NCBI GenBank assembly: GCA_947500415.1
Contig: CANMRT010000001.1
Location: forward strand, 584,982 to 648,981
Source of the DNA: an uncultured Roseicyclus sp.
GTDB lineage: Bacteria > Pseudomonadota > Alphaproteobacteria > Rhodobacterales > Rhodobacteraceae
Length of the DNA: 64,000 nt
Reading direction: 5' to 3'
In this document: positions 8,531-19,654 of the stretch, piece by piece
Layout: each line of letters opens with the position of its first letter
Numbering within the stretch: the stretch's first letter is position 1
Notes under the pieces: model-generated
What the model was told of the DNA's origin: nothing
The model's input: the letters and a program-made list of their open reading frames with translations, nothing else
Databases searched by the model: none
Translations under genes and position numbers: made by a program

Positions 8531-9196
8531 ATGACTTTGGTTCCGGATTTTGATCCCTTCTACAGCGTGCCGAAACCCATCCGTCCGGTGGCTGTGGACC
8601 ACATCGGCGGCTCCACGGTGTTCTGGCGCGCCAAGGCCGTAGCTGATCTTGCAGGCGCAGTGTTTCTGCTGCCCGTTATCGCGGGTCTGGCTGTTCTGCT
8701 CTCTTGCCTGAACCCCCTTTTCAACCCAGGTCCCTTGCTGTTTCGACAAGACCGGATGGGACAGCATGGCGCGCGCTTCACGGCCATCAAGTTCCGCACC
8801 ATGGCGCACGCCCCCCGCCATCGCGGACCAGATGATCCGGTGGAGGCGGAGCATATTCCCCGCCTCGGCCGCATCCTGCGCCGGATGGGTTTGGATGAGC
8901 TTCCGCAAGCCATCAACATCCTGCGCGGCGAGATGAGCTTGATCGGCCCGCGCCCCGATTGCGCCACGCACGCGCAAGTATTTCTGGAAACCATCCCCGA
9001 ATATCGCCACCGCTTAACCATTAAACCTGGCATGAGCGGTTATGCCCAAATCACCTTGGGATATGCCGTGGGGCAGGAAGCAACCCGCGCCAAAGCCCGC
9101 GCCGACATCGACTATATCGCGCGGGCAGGGTTCGGGCTTGATCTGTGGATCACCTGGCAGACGATCCTGACGGTGCTGACGGCGCGCGGTGACTAA
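8531..9196 (+). CDS. Initiating sugar transferase (undecaprenyl-phosphate phosphoglycosyl transferase)
   Basis: A 221-residue monotopic phosphoglycosyl transferase (bacterial sugar transferase family, PF02397 type). It moves a sugar-1-phosphate from a nucleotide sugar onto undecaprenyl phosphate, the first step in building an exopolysaccharide unit. A single hydrophobic segment (about 35-60) anchors it in the inner membrane. FRTM, GLDELPQAINILRGEMSLIGPRP and GMSGYAQI are the family motifs, with the D-E pair of the active site visible. It lacks the polytopic N-terminal domain of WbaP/WcaJ. Confidence 0.93.
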   Translation: MTLVPDFDPFYSVPKPIRPVAVDHIGGSTVFWRAKAVADLAGAVFLLPVIAGLAVLLSCLNPLFNPGPLLFRQDRMGQHGARFTAIKFRTMAHAPRHRGPDDPVEAEHIPRLGRILRRMGLDELPQAINILRGEMSLIGPRPDCATHAQVFLETIPEYRHRLTIKPGMSGYAQITLGYAVGQEATRAKARADIDYIARAGFGLDLWITWQTILTVLTARGD

Positions 9197-9207
9197 CGCT
9201 TACTGCT

Positions 9208-9948
9208 TCAGGCGCTGAGGAAACGGACCTCACCCTCGGGGTCGATCCGCGCGGCCGTCAGTGCCCCGCCGTAAACCGCACCGGTATCGCACCCGATGCG
9301 TCCGTTTTGCGCAAAAGGGTTCTCGAACGGCTGGTGGCCAAACGCGACCCATTGGCCGTCGCTGCGGTCTGATTTCAGAAATGTATCATGCCCCCAAAGC
9401 AGCGTCTTGGATTGCTGCGCCTCCATCGGCACCACCGGATCGGCGGCGGCATGAACGACCCACAGATTGCCCGACGACCAACTCAGCGGCAGGGTGCCTA
9501 TCCAATCGACCAGATCTGATCCCATCGCCTCCATCAGATCCCCCGCTGCATCCAGCAGATCGCCTGCGCTGCGGGTGTCTGTGGTCAGCCCACGTCCCAC
9601 TCCGTAGCTTGCCATGGTCTGCAGCCCGCCATATCGCAACCACCGCTTGGCCGAGCCTGTCGGGTCAGCCAGAAAATCCAGCATCATACGCTCATGGTTG
9701 CCCATCAGTCCCAAGATCACATCGGGGTGGTTTGCAGTGGCCTGCGAGACAAACGCCAGGACATCCGCGCTGTTATCGCCGCGATCGATATAGTCGCCCA
9801 CGAAAACGACTTTTCCCGCGCCGCCACTGCTTTGGGCGATGTCATCATCGATTAGGTCCAGCAATTCACCCAGCTTGTCCACACACCCATGGATATCGCC
9901 GATTACATAAACCAACTCCTCCGGCGCCGGAGCCTGCCACCGCTTCAT
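9208..9948 (-). CDS. Metallophosphoesterase, PPP serine/threonine phosphatase-like
   Basis: A 246-residue protein. The ATG at 9948 is supported by GGGAAGAG a few bases upstream. The motifs of the PPP/ApaH metallophosphatase fold appear in order: GDIHG (about 18-22), GDYIDRGDNS, GNHERMM, then WGHD and FGHQPF near the C-terminus. These bind two metal ions and hydrolyse phosphoesters. The substrate could be a phosphoprotein or a dinucleotide. It is convergent with the sugar transferase and divergent from the Wza-like gene, so a role in polysaccharide control is only a suggestion. Confidence 0.88.
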   Translation of the reverse strand: MKRWQAPAPEELVYVIGDIHGCVDKLGELLDLIDDDIAQSSGGAGKVVFVGDYIDRGDNSADVLAFVSQATANHPDVILGLMGNHERMMLDFLADPTGSAKRWLRYGGLQTMASYGVGRGLTTDTRSAGDLLDAAGDLMEAMGSDLVDWIGTLPLSWSSGNLWVVHAAADPVVPMEAQQSKTLLWGHDTFLKSDRSDGQWVAFGHQPFENPFAQNGRIGCDTGAVYGGALTAARIDPEGEVRFLSA

Positions 9949-10128
9949 GATTCGCTCTTCCCCAATATTTTGCCACTGCCTAACCCGTGCGTGACCGGTT
10001 TGCATCTGCCTAGAGTTTTTTCGCCGAAACACCCTCACGCTCCGGCGCTGCCTTCCGCAAGCCGCTAGAATGCGACAAACACCGAGTCGCTGGGGGCGCC
10101 TGTTCGCAGGCACGGAGGGTAGATAAGT

Positions 10129-11493
10129 ATGAAAATCACGTTGCGCAGCGCGATCGCCGGCATCGCCATGTTGTCTTTGGCCGCATGTGGGTCGGCCTAC
10201 GTCACGTCCGACATTTCCGCCGCAGCCGGGTCAGATGGCGTGCAGGTTGTTGAACTGTCGCCCGCAACTGTGGCCCACGCGAACCGCAGCCCCTACACAC
10301 CGCAAAGCCTACCGCTCGCGTTTTCACGCATTGCCGGTGGCGGTGGTGGCCCGCGCGGTGCGGAACGCCTGCCTGATCCGGTGTTCGACCCGCAAGCCCG
10401 CCCCGGCACGCTTGACGTGCAAGTTCCCCCCGATGCGAACCCCGGACCGTACCGCATTGGCGTTGGCGACGTGCTGATCCTTGCAACCCCGCGCGGCGAA
10501 TCCACAACGGAAGAACTGGCCGGACTTGTTGCCGCCCAAAACCAACGCCAAGGCTACACCGTTCAGGACAACGGCGACATCGCCATCCCGGATATTGGTC
10601 GCGTTATGGTCGCTGATTTGACACTTGCCGAAGCCGAAGATGCGGTGTTCGAGCGTTTGATCGAAGCGCGCATTGATCCCTCGTTCAGCCTTGAAGTTGC
10701 GGAATTCAACTCGCAGCGGATCTCTGTCGGGGGTGCCGTGCGCAATCCCGGCGTGGTGCCCGTTGGCATGACGCCGGTTTACCTCGACCAGGTGCTCGCA
10801 TCTGTTGGCGGTCTGTCACTGGACGCCGACGACTTCGCAGTGATCCGCATCTATCGCGACGGCACTCTCTACCAGATCCCGACGTCCGAGCTTTATTCTG
10901 ACCGTGGCCTGCAACGCACGCGCCTGTTGGACGGGGACAGCCTGTTTGTCGACACCGCCTATGATTTCCAACAGGCCGAAGCCTACTTTGCGGAAGTCAT
11001 AGCGCGCGCCGAATTCAACCGAGCTGCCCGTGCAGACGCCATCACCCAACTTCAAACCGAAGTATCGATCCGCCGTGGAGCGCTGGACGAAAGCCGCCAA
11101 AACTTCCGCGACCGCTTGGAATTGGGCGCGGAGGGGCAGGAATACGTCTATATCGCGGGCGAGGTGGGGGAGCCGGGCCGTTTCGCACTTCCGTTCGAAA
11201 ACCGTGCCATGCTGGCCGACGCCCTATTCGACGCAGGCGGGTGGAGCGAAAGCACCGGCAACCCGTCACAGATCTATCTTCTGCGCGCGCAAGACAGCTC
11301 GGCCTATGTGGCCGCTGTAACGGCTTATCAGCTTGATGCCTCCAACGCCGCCAACCTTGTGATGGCGACCCGGATGGAGCTGCGCCCAGGCGACGTCATC
11401 TTCGTGGCTGAACAGCCCGTGACACGCTGGAACCGCGTGATCGATCAGATCACCCCGTCGATCATCAACCTCGGCGCATCCGCAGTTCGGTAA
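10129..11493 (+). CDS. Wza-like polysaccharide export lipoprotein
   Basis: A 454-residue lipoprotein. The signal sequence ends in the lipobox LSLAAC, so Cys24 should carry the lipid. A PES (polysaccharide export) domain starts at about residue 105 with PYRIGVGDVL. Two SLBB domains follow, marked by VGGAVRNPGVVPVG and YIAGEVGEPGRFALP. The C-terminus contains an amphipathic stretch that could span the outer membrane, as in Wza. It should form the outer-membrane exit channel for a capsule or exopolysaccharide. GGAGGGT precedes the ATG. A bidirectional terminator follows. Confidence 0.93.
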   Translation: MKITLRSAIAGIAMLSLAACGSAYVTSDISAAAGSDGVQVVELSPATVAHANRSPYTPQSLPLAFSRIAGGGGGPRGAERLPDPVFDPQARPGTLDVQVPPDANPGPYRIGVGDVLILATPRGESTTEELAGLVAAQNQRQGYTVQDNGDIAIPDIGRVMVADLTLAEAEDAVFERLIEARIDPSFSLEVAEFNSQRISVGGAVRNPGVVPVGMTPVYLDQVLASVGGLSLDADDFAVIRIYRDGTLYQIPTSELYSDRGLQRTRLLDGDSLFVDTAYDFQQAEAYFAEVIARAEFNRAARADAITQLQTEVSIRRGALDESRQNFRDRLELGAEGQEYVYIAGEVGEPGRFALPFENRAMLADALFDAGGWSESTGNPSQIYLLRAQDSSAYVAAVTAYQLDASNAANLVMATRMELRPGDVIFVAEQPVTRWNRVIDQITPSIINLGASAVR

Positions 11494-11558
11494 GCTGAAA
11501 GTGGTTGGCGCCGTGGGTACGTCCAGGCCGTGTTCCAAATCAGATGAACGGATATGAA

Positions 11559-11593
11559 AAAGCCCGCCTCGGTCAATAACCGGGGCGGGCTTT
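11559..11593. terminator. Bidirectional Rho-independent terminator
   Basis: AAAGCCCGCCTCGG (11559-11572) and CCGGGGCGGGCTTT (11580-11593) form a 14-bp stem with one G.T wobble and a 7-base loop, flanked by A and T runs. It sits between the convergent Wza-like gene and the mini-protein gene and can serve both. Confidence 0.9.
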
Positions 11594-11616
11594 CAAATTC
11601 TACGCTCTCGTTCTGT

Positions 11617-11826
11617 TCAGTTTGTACCGTCTGACGAACTCGTGCCGGACAAGCCGATTACCACCAAGGCTGCGGCACCGACTGCCAAAAGAACTGGATC
11701 AAAGCTTTGCTGCGTTCCAACGGTCACATCCAGATCGGTGTCGGTCGTAGTGACCGGCTCAATTCCTTGTGCTGACACGGAGGCCGCAAAACCAACGAAA
11801 AAAGCTGCGCTGAATGCGAGTTTCAT
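11617..11826 (-). CDS. Mini-protein with signal peptide and one membrane helix (copy 2)
   Basis: A 69-residue protein. The ATG at 11826 has GAGGA upstream and is preferred over the in-frame ATG at 11853. A signal peptide (cleavage near VSAQ) is followed by GIEPV-T-T-T-D-T-DLDVTVGTQ, one hydrophobic helix (VLLAVGAAALVVIGLSG) and the tail SSSDGTN. It is a tandem paralogue of the gene at 11874-12086, with about the same length and the same layout. The tail recalls GfcA/YjbE, small proteins encoded in polysaccharide operons of enterobacteria, but this is layout similarity only. Confidence 0.75.
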   Translation of the reverse strand: MKLAFSAAFFVGFAASVSAQGIEPVTTTDTDLDVTVGTQQSFDPVLLAVGAAALVVIGLSGTSSSDGTN

Positions 11827-11873
11827 AGTGAGTGTCCTCAATGTGCCAACCACGCGAAACGCAGCAGATTTGA

Positions 11874-12086
11874 TCAGTTAGTGCCGTCGGACGAGTCGCC
11901 AGACGCGATGATTGCAATGCCTATCGCAGCAGCACCCAGCGCAAGGTACAGCGGGTCAATGCTCGCCTGAGTGCCGACCGTCACGTCAAGGTCGGTTTCT
12001 GTCGTCGAAACAGGCTCGATGCCCTGTGCGGATGCAGCTGCTGCGAAACCCACGATCGTGGCGGCAGTAAGAAGCGTCTTTTTCAT
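11874..12086 (-). CDS. Mini-protein with signal peptide and one membrane helix (copy 1)
   Basis: A 70-residue protein with a clear RBS (AGGAGGACAAA before the ATG). A signal peptide (cleavage near ASAQ) precedes GIEPVSTTETDLDVTVGTQ, a hydrophobic helix (YLALGAAAIGIAIIA) and the tail SGDSSDGTN. It is the first of two tandem paralogues and is probably transcribed leftward with the second. Both lie immediately beyond the Wza-like gene, which suggests a link to polysaccharide export. No function is known to me. Confidence 0.8.
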   Translation of the reverse strand: MKKTLLTAATIVGFAAAASAQGIEPVSTTETDLDVTVGTQASIDPLYLALGAAAIGIAIIASGDSSDGTN

Positions 12087-12313
12087 TTTGTCCTCCTGGA
12101 CCCGACCACGCCTAAGCGGATTGGATTCGATTTGTTTTCAGCGGTTAAGCGCAAATCCAGACGGATTGCTCCCAATAGTTCAGGTTGGATAATACTCGCC
12201 CTCAGTTGGCGGATCAACCATTGTTCGATACTCGGCCCCTGCGGCGGAGGTTTTTCGCTCGAATGCCTGATCCTCGGCTGCCATCGGGCACCAGCCAGCG
12301 TGGTCGGATGCGG

Positions 12314-12868
12314 TCAAAGAACATCACATTTCAGCTGTGCCGAGGCGGGAAGCGCCGCGTAGGTCACGCCGGTCAGATCGCATTGACCGGTTTCGCGCCC
12401 ATGCCGAGCAGCCGCCTCTCTGATCGCATCTTCGCTCAAATAAGGCCGCAAGGCTTCAAGATCGAGCATCGCACGACAAACGGAGGCGGGCTGCGTTGCA
12501 ACCTCACCGCGCTGCGCTGGCCCGTGGGGGATCAGCCCCATCATGCAATCTGCGTTTGGCTCTGCGCGCGCCTGTATCAGGGCTTCTGACAATTCTTCGC
12601 GCACCGCTTCCAACGCCGCTTCCTGGGTCGCAACGGCTTGACCGGCCTGCTTCGCCACATGCTCCAGGGGGCGAACTCGGGTCAGCCGCGCGGCGGTCAG
12701 ATCTTTTTGCATCCGCGCCAGATGATCCAATGCTGTAGCAGCCTCGCCTTGGCGCAAGGCCGGATCAGCAACCATCTCCCGCGCGCGTCGGACATAGCGT
12801 GCGGCGCGGGTTAACAAGGCATCGTTTGGATCGCTGAGGGCGGAGCAGGGGGACATATCGTTGGGCAT
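12314..12868 (-). CDS. Hypothetical helical protein
   Basis: A 184-residue protein that I do not recognise. The N-terminal half (about 15-105) is strongly helical and charged (AARYVRRAREMVAD, EAALEAVREELSEALIQ), compatible with a coiled coil. The C-terminal half has three of its four Cys residues (VCRAMLDL, GQCDLTG, LKCDVL), which suggests an extracytoplasmic or disulphide-bonded protein. No signal peptide is visible from this start. The frame stays open for about 15 codons upstream without an ATG. The region from 12087 to 12313 has no gene. Confidence 0.55.
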   Translation of the reverse strand: MPNDMSPCSALSDPNDALLTRAARYVRRAREMVADPALRQGEAATALDHLARMQKDLTAARLTRVRPLEHVAKQAGQAVATQEAALEAVREELSEALIQARAEPNADCMMGLIPHGPAQRGEVATQPASVCRAMLDLEALRPYLSEDAIREAAARHGRETGQCDLTGVTYAALPASAQLKCDVL

Positions 12869-12915
12869 ACCCAAGCCTGCGGCGATTCCCGTTAACGCAA
12901 CCTTACCAAATCAGA

Positions 12916-13350
12916 TCAAACCGAAGGCACTTGCCCGCAAGCACGGAATGCCTCGACCTCTGGTGCCGCGCCCTCCAACGACATCGCGACAACCGCCACT
13001 CCCGTGAAGCCCGTCGCAGCTTCGTTGAACTGCAATCCGTCCAACACATTGCCAAAGCCCCGGTCCGACACGCTTAGCGACAGGCGGTCGGGCGACAGAA
13101 CGTGCCGGTCCGTCAGGATCGTGTTGGGCTGCGCGCCGTAGAAGGCCATGCCAAAGCGCGTCTCAACCGGCCAAGGTTCCGGCGCGGTCACGGTGATTGT
13201 GTAGAGCGGCACGGAAGGGTTGTAGGTCAGGCGCACGTTCGCGCCCTCCTCGGCATGGGTCAGGGTGCAGAGGTTGCCATCCACGCCCGCTTCCCATGCG
13301 AGGGTCGGGGAGGCGAATAGGATCAGGGCGGCGGTCAGTAGAACTCTCAT
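12916..13350 (-). CDS. Secreted hypothetical protein
   Basis: A 144-residue protein from the ATG at 13350. It starts with a signal peptide (MRVLLTAALILFASPTLAW). The mature part begins GVDGNLCTLTHAEEG and alternates short strands. It has two Cys (C27 and one in FRACGQVPSV) that could pair in the periplasm. Homologous-looking small periplasmic proteins occur in the group, but I know no function. It is divergent from the MmcQ/YjbR gene. Confidence 0.7.
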   Translation of the reverse strand: MRVLLTAALILFASPTLAWEAGVDGNLCTLTHAEEGANVRLTYNPSVPLYTITVTAPEPWPVETRFGMAFYGAQPNTILTDRHVLSPDRLSLSVSDRGFGNVLDGLQFNEAATGFTGVAVVAMSLEGAAPEVEAFRACGQVPSV

Positions 13351-13426
13351 AGCGATGCAGATAGCAGAGGCGCACCGCTTGACCAGCCCGCTTGCCGTCC
13401 CTCTCGGCCCGCGCAAAACTACTTCC

Positions 13427-13780
13427 ATGACACGGGACGAATTCAACGCCTTCTGCGGCGCGATGAAAGCCACGAGCCACGTGGTGCAATGGGGCAATGC
13501 CGATGTGTGGAAGGTCGGCGGCAAGGTCTTCGCGATCTGCGGCTGGAACGACGGCGCGGACGCGTTCACCTTCAAGGTCGGCGATGTGGCGTTTGAGGTC
13601 CTTCCGGAGCAGCCGGGAATCCGACCCGCGCCCTACCTCGCCTCGCGGGGCATGAAGTGGGTGCAGGTCCATGAGGCAGGCGCGATGTCGGAGGCCTCGC
13701 TCAGGGAGCATATCGAGGCGAGCTACGCGATGGCCGTGGAGAAGCTGACCAAGAAGCTGCGGGCGGAATTGGGATTGTGA
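13427..13780 (+). CDS. MmcQ/YjbR family DNA-binding-fold protein
   Basis: A 117-residue protein beginning MTRDEFNAFC. It has the family's pattern: an N-terminal helix, WGNADVWKVGGKVFAICGW, the FKVGDVAFEVL strand, PAPYLASRGMKWVQV and a C-terminal helix pair ending in KKLRAELGL. The fold (CyaY-like) is linked to DNA binding in some members, but the function is unknown. It appears monocistronic. Confidence 0.88.
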   Translation: MTRDEFNAFCGAMKATSHVVQWGNADVWKVGGKVFAICGWNDGADAFTFKVGDVAFEVLPEQPGIRPAPYLASRGMKWVQVHEAGAMSEASLREHIEASYAMAVEKLTKKLRAELGL

Positions 13781-13945
13781 GGGCGCGTGCTCAAGGTTGA
13801 GCGAAGGGACTAAGTATATGAAATAAATAGGTAACGAGATTCCTGTTTACTCTTTCTTAACTCGTCCGATGGTGAGATTTCCCCACACCCCGCCCCGGGA
13901 TCCTCGCGCCCAAACCTTGCCACACTGACCCGCTAGACCCCGCCC

Positions 13946-14452
13946 ATGCCGATCCTGTCCGACACGGTTGTGCTTGCCCTCTTCGGCCTAGGCCTCGCGG
14001 TTCTGCTGCTGGTTCTTCTGCTGCGCCGGCGAAAGGGGCGGGGCAGGCCGATCATCATCGACGGCTCGAACGTGATGCACTGGAACGGGGACGTGGCCAG
14101 CCTCAGCTCCGTGAAGGAGGTCATCGCGCGGCTGGAGGCGCAGGGGTTTCAGCCCGGCATCATGTTCGACGCGAATGCGGGCTACAAGCTGGCCGACCAT
14201 TACCTGGACGACCGACACTTTGCCAAGCTTTTGAAATTGCCCGCCAAACGCGTGCTGGTGGTGCCGAAAGGCCAGCCCGCCGACCCCACGATCCTCGCCG
14301 CCGCGCGAGATGTGGGCGGGAAGGTCGTAACGAACGACCGGTTCCGGGATTGGGTGGAAGAGTTCGCGGAGGTGGCTGAGAAGGGCCATCTCGTGCGGGG
14401 AGGGTATCGGGATGGGACGCTGTGGCTGGATGAGAGGGCTTTGGAGCCGTAG
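13946..14452 (+). CDS. Membrane-anchored NYN-domain (Zc3h12a-type) ribonuclease
   Basis: A 168-residue protein. One N-terminal membrane helix (about 5-28) is followed by a basic stop-transfer RRRKGRGR. The PIN-like NYN domain follows: IIIDGSNVMHW (first Asp), the MFDANAGYKL segment (second Asp), a LVVPKGQPADP strand and KVVTNDRFRDW (further acidic residues). Such domains cleave RNA with a metal ion. The anchor would place the nuclease on the cytoplasmic face of the inner membrane. The domain is complete in length. Confidence 0.85.
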   Translation: MPILSDTVVLALFGLGLAVLLLVLLLRRRKGRGRPIIIDGSNVMHWNGDVASLSSVKEVIARLEAQGFQPGIMFDANAGYKLADHYLDDRHFAKLLKLPAKRVLVVPKGQPADPTILAAARDVGGKVVTNDRFRDWVEEFAEVAEKGHLVRGGYRDGTLWLDERALEP

Positions 14453-14560
14453 GCGGGAGAGCCAGCTGGGCCGACGCCCTTTAAGCGGGTTAGAGTACGT
14501 TAGAGCCATCCGACAGCGAGACGGAACAAGTCCCGCTCTTGGGTTGTTCAAATGCGCATT

Positions 14561-15109
14561 TCAGCCTTTGTTGCGACCGAGTAACTTCGCAGTGACAATA
14601 AACGGATCATTCTCATATGCAGTGTTTGCGAGGGCGCGCGTCTTTCTAGCTATCATGTTCGGCGTCCAAACAAGCCAGCCATTTTCCGAACCAACCTCTT
14701 GCAGTTCGTCCTGCAGGTCTTTGTTCACTTTCCCCGCAGCCAAGCCGAGCTCAATCTTAGTCTCCGCGTCGGCTAATCCCAGCTCTATGAGGTCCAGCCG
14801 AAGTCTGCGAAAGACGATTGTCCTGTAGTTTGCACATGTAAAAAGCTTGAATTTGCCCGTCGGAGTTTCGAATTCGCGGTCTAACTCAGAATGGGGCACG
14901 CCATTTGAGTCGAGGTATGATTTCACTTCCATCGCGATGATCTTGTTTGCGGATGGTTTGTAACCAATTACGTCAATCTCTGGCCTTGGCATGCTTGGCT
15001 TTCCGATTTCTCGTTTCTCGGCTTTCGACAAATTCACCTTGTGGGATTGTCGAGTCCAGTATCCCTCTTGTTCGAGCAAAAGCCTTATCAAACCTTCGAA
15101 ACTGTCCAT
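14561..15109 (-). CDS. PD-(D/E)XK-like nuclease, uncharacterised
   Basis: A 182-residue protein from the ATG at 15109; a longer in-frame start at 15190 is possible. The segment MPRPEIDVIGY ... IIAMEVKSYLDSNG has the D-x(n)-E-V-K spacing of PD-(D/E)XK nucleases. It is preceded by an N-terminal helix and a GYWTRQSHKV strand, as in restriction-endonuclease-like folds. There is no methyltransferase next to it. It has more AT than its neighbours, which hints at transfer. It could be an orphan nuclease or a repair enzyme. Confidence 0.62.
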   Translation of the reverse strand: MDSFEGLIRLLLEQEGYWTRQSHKVNLSKAEKREIGKPSMPRPEIDVIGYKPSANKIIAMEVKSYLDSNGVPHSELDREFETPTGKFKLFTCANYRTIVFRRLRLDLIELGLADAETKIELGLAAGKVNKDLQDELQEVGSENGWLVWTPNMIARKTRALANTAYENDPFIVTAKLLGRNKG

Positions 15110-15333
15110 GAGCTTTCGCCATCCTCTAACGTTTGGATTGTCTACCAGCCCGGTAAGAAGCCGCGAAGCCGCCCGGGCCATCGCCTGCAAGTCCCGGCGG
15201 GCTGGCGATTAGGTAAGTTGAGATCAACGAATCAGCGTTGTCCAGACCTGGAAACCATGAAGTGCTTCAAACTTCTGTTTGATCGCCATACCACGTGCAT
15301 ACAATTGTCATTTTGTGGCGAACGCAATTGGCC

Positions 15334-15701
15334 TCATTCGTCATATGGAGGAAGACGATTTGCCCATTTGTGGCGTTCTTCCGCATCATCTGGTGGCTTA
15401 GACCTTATCGGCTTTCTCTTGAAGCTGAGCCGCGTTTCTTCTCTTTCCCGTTCTTCTTCTTTTGTTGCGGCGGCCATATTCCGGCTCTCCATGATGCCCG
15501 CGATTGCTGAAAAGACCAACATTAGCGGAAACAGGAAAAACCACGCAGCGAAATAGGCTATCACTCCTACGAAACCTTGCCTTGTGGCCCACCCGAAAAG
15601 CGCAACAGCGCCGATGAAAACAGCCGCTGCGATTTGTATGGCGACGTAGAGTGCAATTAGAGCCGCTACCCCTAGTACGATCCACCACGTGGTCTCGGTC
15701 A

Positions 15702-15702
<1 letters not shown>
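15334..15702 (-). CDS. Small membrane protein downstream of uvrB
   Basis: A 122-residue protein starting at GTG. The start shares one base with the uvrB stop (TAGTG), so translation is probably coupled. Two or three hydrophobic segments (about residues 6-30, 31-45 and 46-70) precede a charged tail (EEEREREETRLSFKRK) that should be cytoplasmic. I do not recognise the family. Being coupled to uvrB does not by itself imply a repair role. Confidence 0.65.
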
Positions 15703-17897
<2,195 letters not shown>

Positions 17898-18243
17898 GGG
17901 GCGATCCTTTGCGTCACCCCATAGAATGGAGCCTCAGCGCGCGGCTGCAAGAGGGGGTGCTGACAGCTGGTGACAGCATTGTGTCAGGAGGCTGTCTCGG
18001 GCACGCTCAAAATGGTTAAGAATTCGTTACCTGAAAGTACCAAAAAGGTTAATAAAATAAGGGGATTTTGCATGATTATTGCTTTGCGATGTACGGCGCA
18101 AAGACGTATGCAGATTGGGCAAGCAGCAGAAGCGGTTGCCGGCCCTAGGCCGATACCCACCCCTCGCTCCCTCGGCCAGGGCTGGCAACCAGACTTCCCG
18201 GGCAATTCGAATGTCTGACGTGAAGCGGTTCTGTGGTAGATAC
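17898..18243. other. Divergent intergenic region between uvrB and the beta-propeller gene
   Basis: About 345 bases without a gene. Near 17960-17995 it contains closely spaced copies of GACAGC/TGACAGC and a TGTGTCAGG, which could be regulator half-sites. An AT-rich stretch at about 18005-18080 could hold a promoter. No box of the SOS type is visible. Confidence 0.4.
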
Positions 18244-19425
18244 ATGCGCATGATTGATTTGCGCCTTTTCCTCCCGATCGCCCTTATCGCCACCCAAGCC
18301 GCAGCCGATGCCGACCCGCCGCGCGTCTACGCACAGGATGGCCCGGTCCAAATCGCAGGTGAGATCGAGACCGTCTTCGATTGGACGACGGATCGCTGTG
18401 ACGACGAACACATCCCCGATCTTCCGACCCGGGCATTTCGTGGCGCAGATGGCCAGATCAGTCTTCTGACAAACCACTACACCGCACGCCGAATGACGGG
18501 ACCGGATTTCGACAACCTTACGGTCGATTGCGCCGCGCTGATGACTTCGACCCGTAATCCGGACGCGGACATGTTCAGCAACCATGAATGGATAGCGGCC
18601 ACATGGGCCGATGGTGAAACGGTCCATGCCCTCGTGCACAACGAATACCAGGGGAACCGTTATCTGGGCTGCGACAGCTACGACTACTTCCAATGCTGGT
18701 ACAACGCGATCACTTACGTCCGCTCCGATGATGCAGGCGCGACCTTCCGGCACGTGATCCCCGCGCCAGACCACTTGGTCGCCAATATCCCTGAAGTCTA
18801 CGCCCCCGACGAAGGCATCTTTGGCGCGTTCAGCCCGTCCAATATCATCGAACGGGACGGCGCCTATTTTGCTTTCATCAAGGTGCAGACCTATCCGTTC
18901 GGTGAACAACATGTCTGCTTGATGCGCACCGAAACACTCGGCGATCCGGACAGCTGGCTTTATTGGGACGGTTACGGTTTCAACGGCCATTTCGCTGATC
19001 CCTACCGCGATGACCTCCGCGCGCTGAGGGCCACAACCTGCACGCCGGTGGCCCTGCCTGAGATTGCGCAGCTTTATGAAGGCATCACTTGGAACACGGA
19101 GTTGGAGCGGTTCATCCTTGTCGGTAGCTCTTCCGACCCGTCACGCGACCCAAATCCATTCGGCTTCTACTATGCCCTGTCCGAGGATCTGGTGAATTGG
19201 GAGCCGCGCGTGCCGCTTTTGGAAGTGCGCCTGCCGTGGCGCGCCAGCGGGCCGGAAACCACCTACATTTATCCGACCCTGATCGACCACGACGCGCCGG
19301 GGCAGAATTTCGACACCAGCGGGGCCGAGGCCTACCTCTATTTCACCCGGCTGAACTTCGGCTCGGGCCATTTGGACCGCGATTTGATGCGAGTGCGGGT
19401 GGCGATTGCACCTGTCCAAGAGTGA
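18244..19425 (+). CDS. Secreted beta-propeller (glycosidase/sialidase-like) protein
   Basis: A 393-residue protein from the ATG at 18244 (ATG at 18250 also possible). The N-terminus is a signal peptide (LRLFLPIALIATQAAAD). The mature part has repeated blade-like motifs with aromatic and Asp residues (HEWIAATWADGETVHALVHNEY, YVRSDDAGATFRHV, GITWNTELERFILVGSSSD, FYYALSEDLVNWEP). These resemble five-bladed GH43/GH32-type or sialidase-like propellers. It may bind or cleave a glycan outside the cytoplasm. Catalytic residues cannot be assigned. Confidence 0.72.
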   Translation: MRMIDLRLFLPIALIATQAAADADPPRVYAQDGPVQIAGEIETVFDWTTDRCDDEHIPDLPTRAFRGADGQISLLTNHYTARRMTGPDFDNLTVDCAALMTSTRNPDADMFSNHEWIAATWADGETVHALVHNEYQGNRYLGCDSYDYFQCWYNAITYVRSDDAGATFRHVIPAPDHLVANIPEVYAPDEGIFGAFSPSNIIERDGAYFAFIKVQTYPFGEQHVCLMRTETLGDPDSWLYWDGYGFNGHFADPYRDDLRALRATTCTPVALPEIAQLYEGITWNTELERFILVGSSSDPSRDPNPFGFYYALSEDLVNWEPRVPLLEVRLPWRASGPETTYIYPTLIDHDAPGQNFDTSGAEAYLYFTRLNFGSGHLDRDLMRVRVAIAPVQE

Positions 19426-19654
19426 CGCCGACCCAATCGCGCGGTCGGCGGAAAACCTCAAATCCGTTGCACCTGCAAATGAAGACTTATGGACGTGGCC
19501 CATTTGAGGGCGTTTAATGCTGCCTGAGCGGAGCGCGTATCGTTTCGTCCGCAATAGGATTGCACCAGACCAGACGCTTATATCTGAGGCAGGATCAGAC
19601 CGGAGGTCCCGCCCGAACGCCACCGCAGCGGTGGCGCATGCGAAAGGCAGGCCC

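Noticed and set aside
17898-18060. SOS box upstream of uvrB
   Set aside because: No GTTC-N7-GTTC or GAAC-N7-GAAC arrangement is present.
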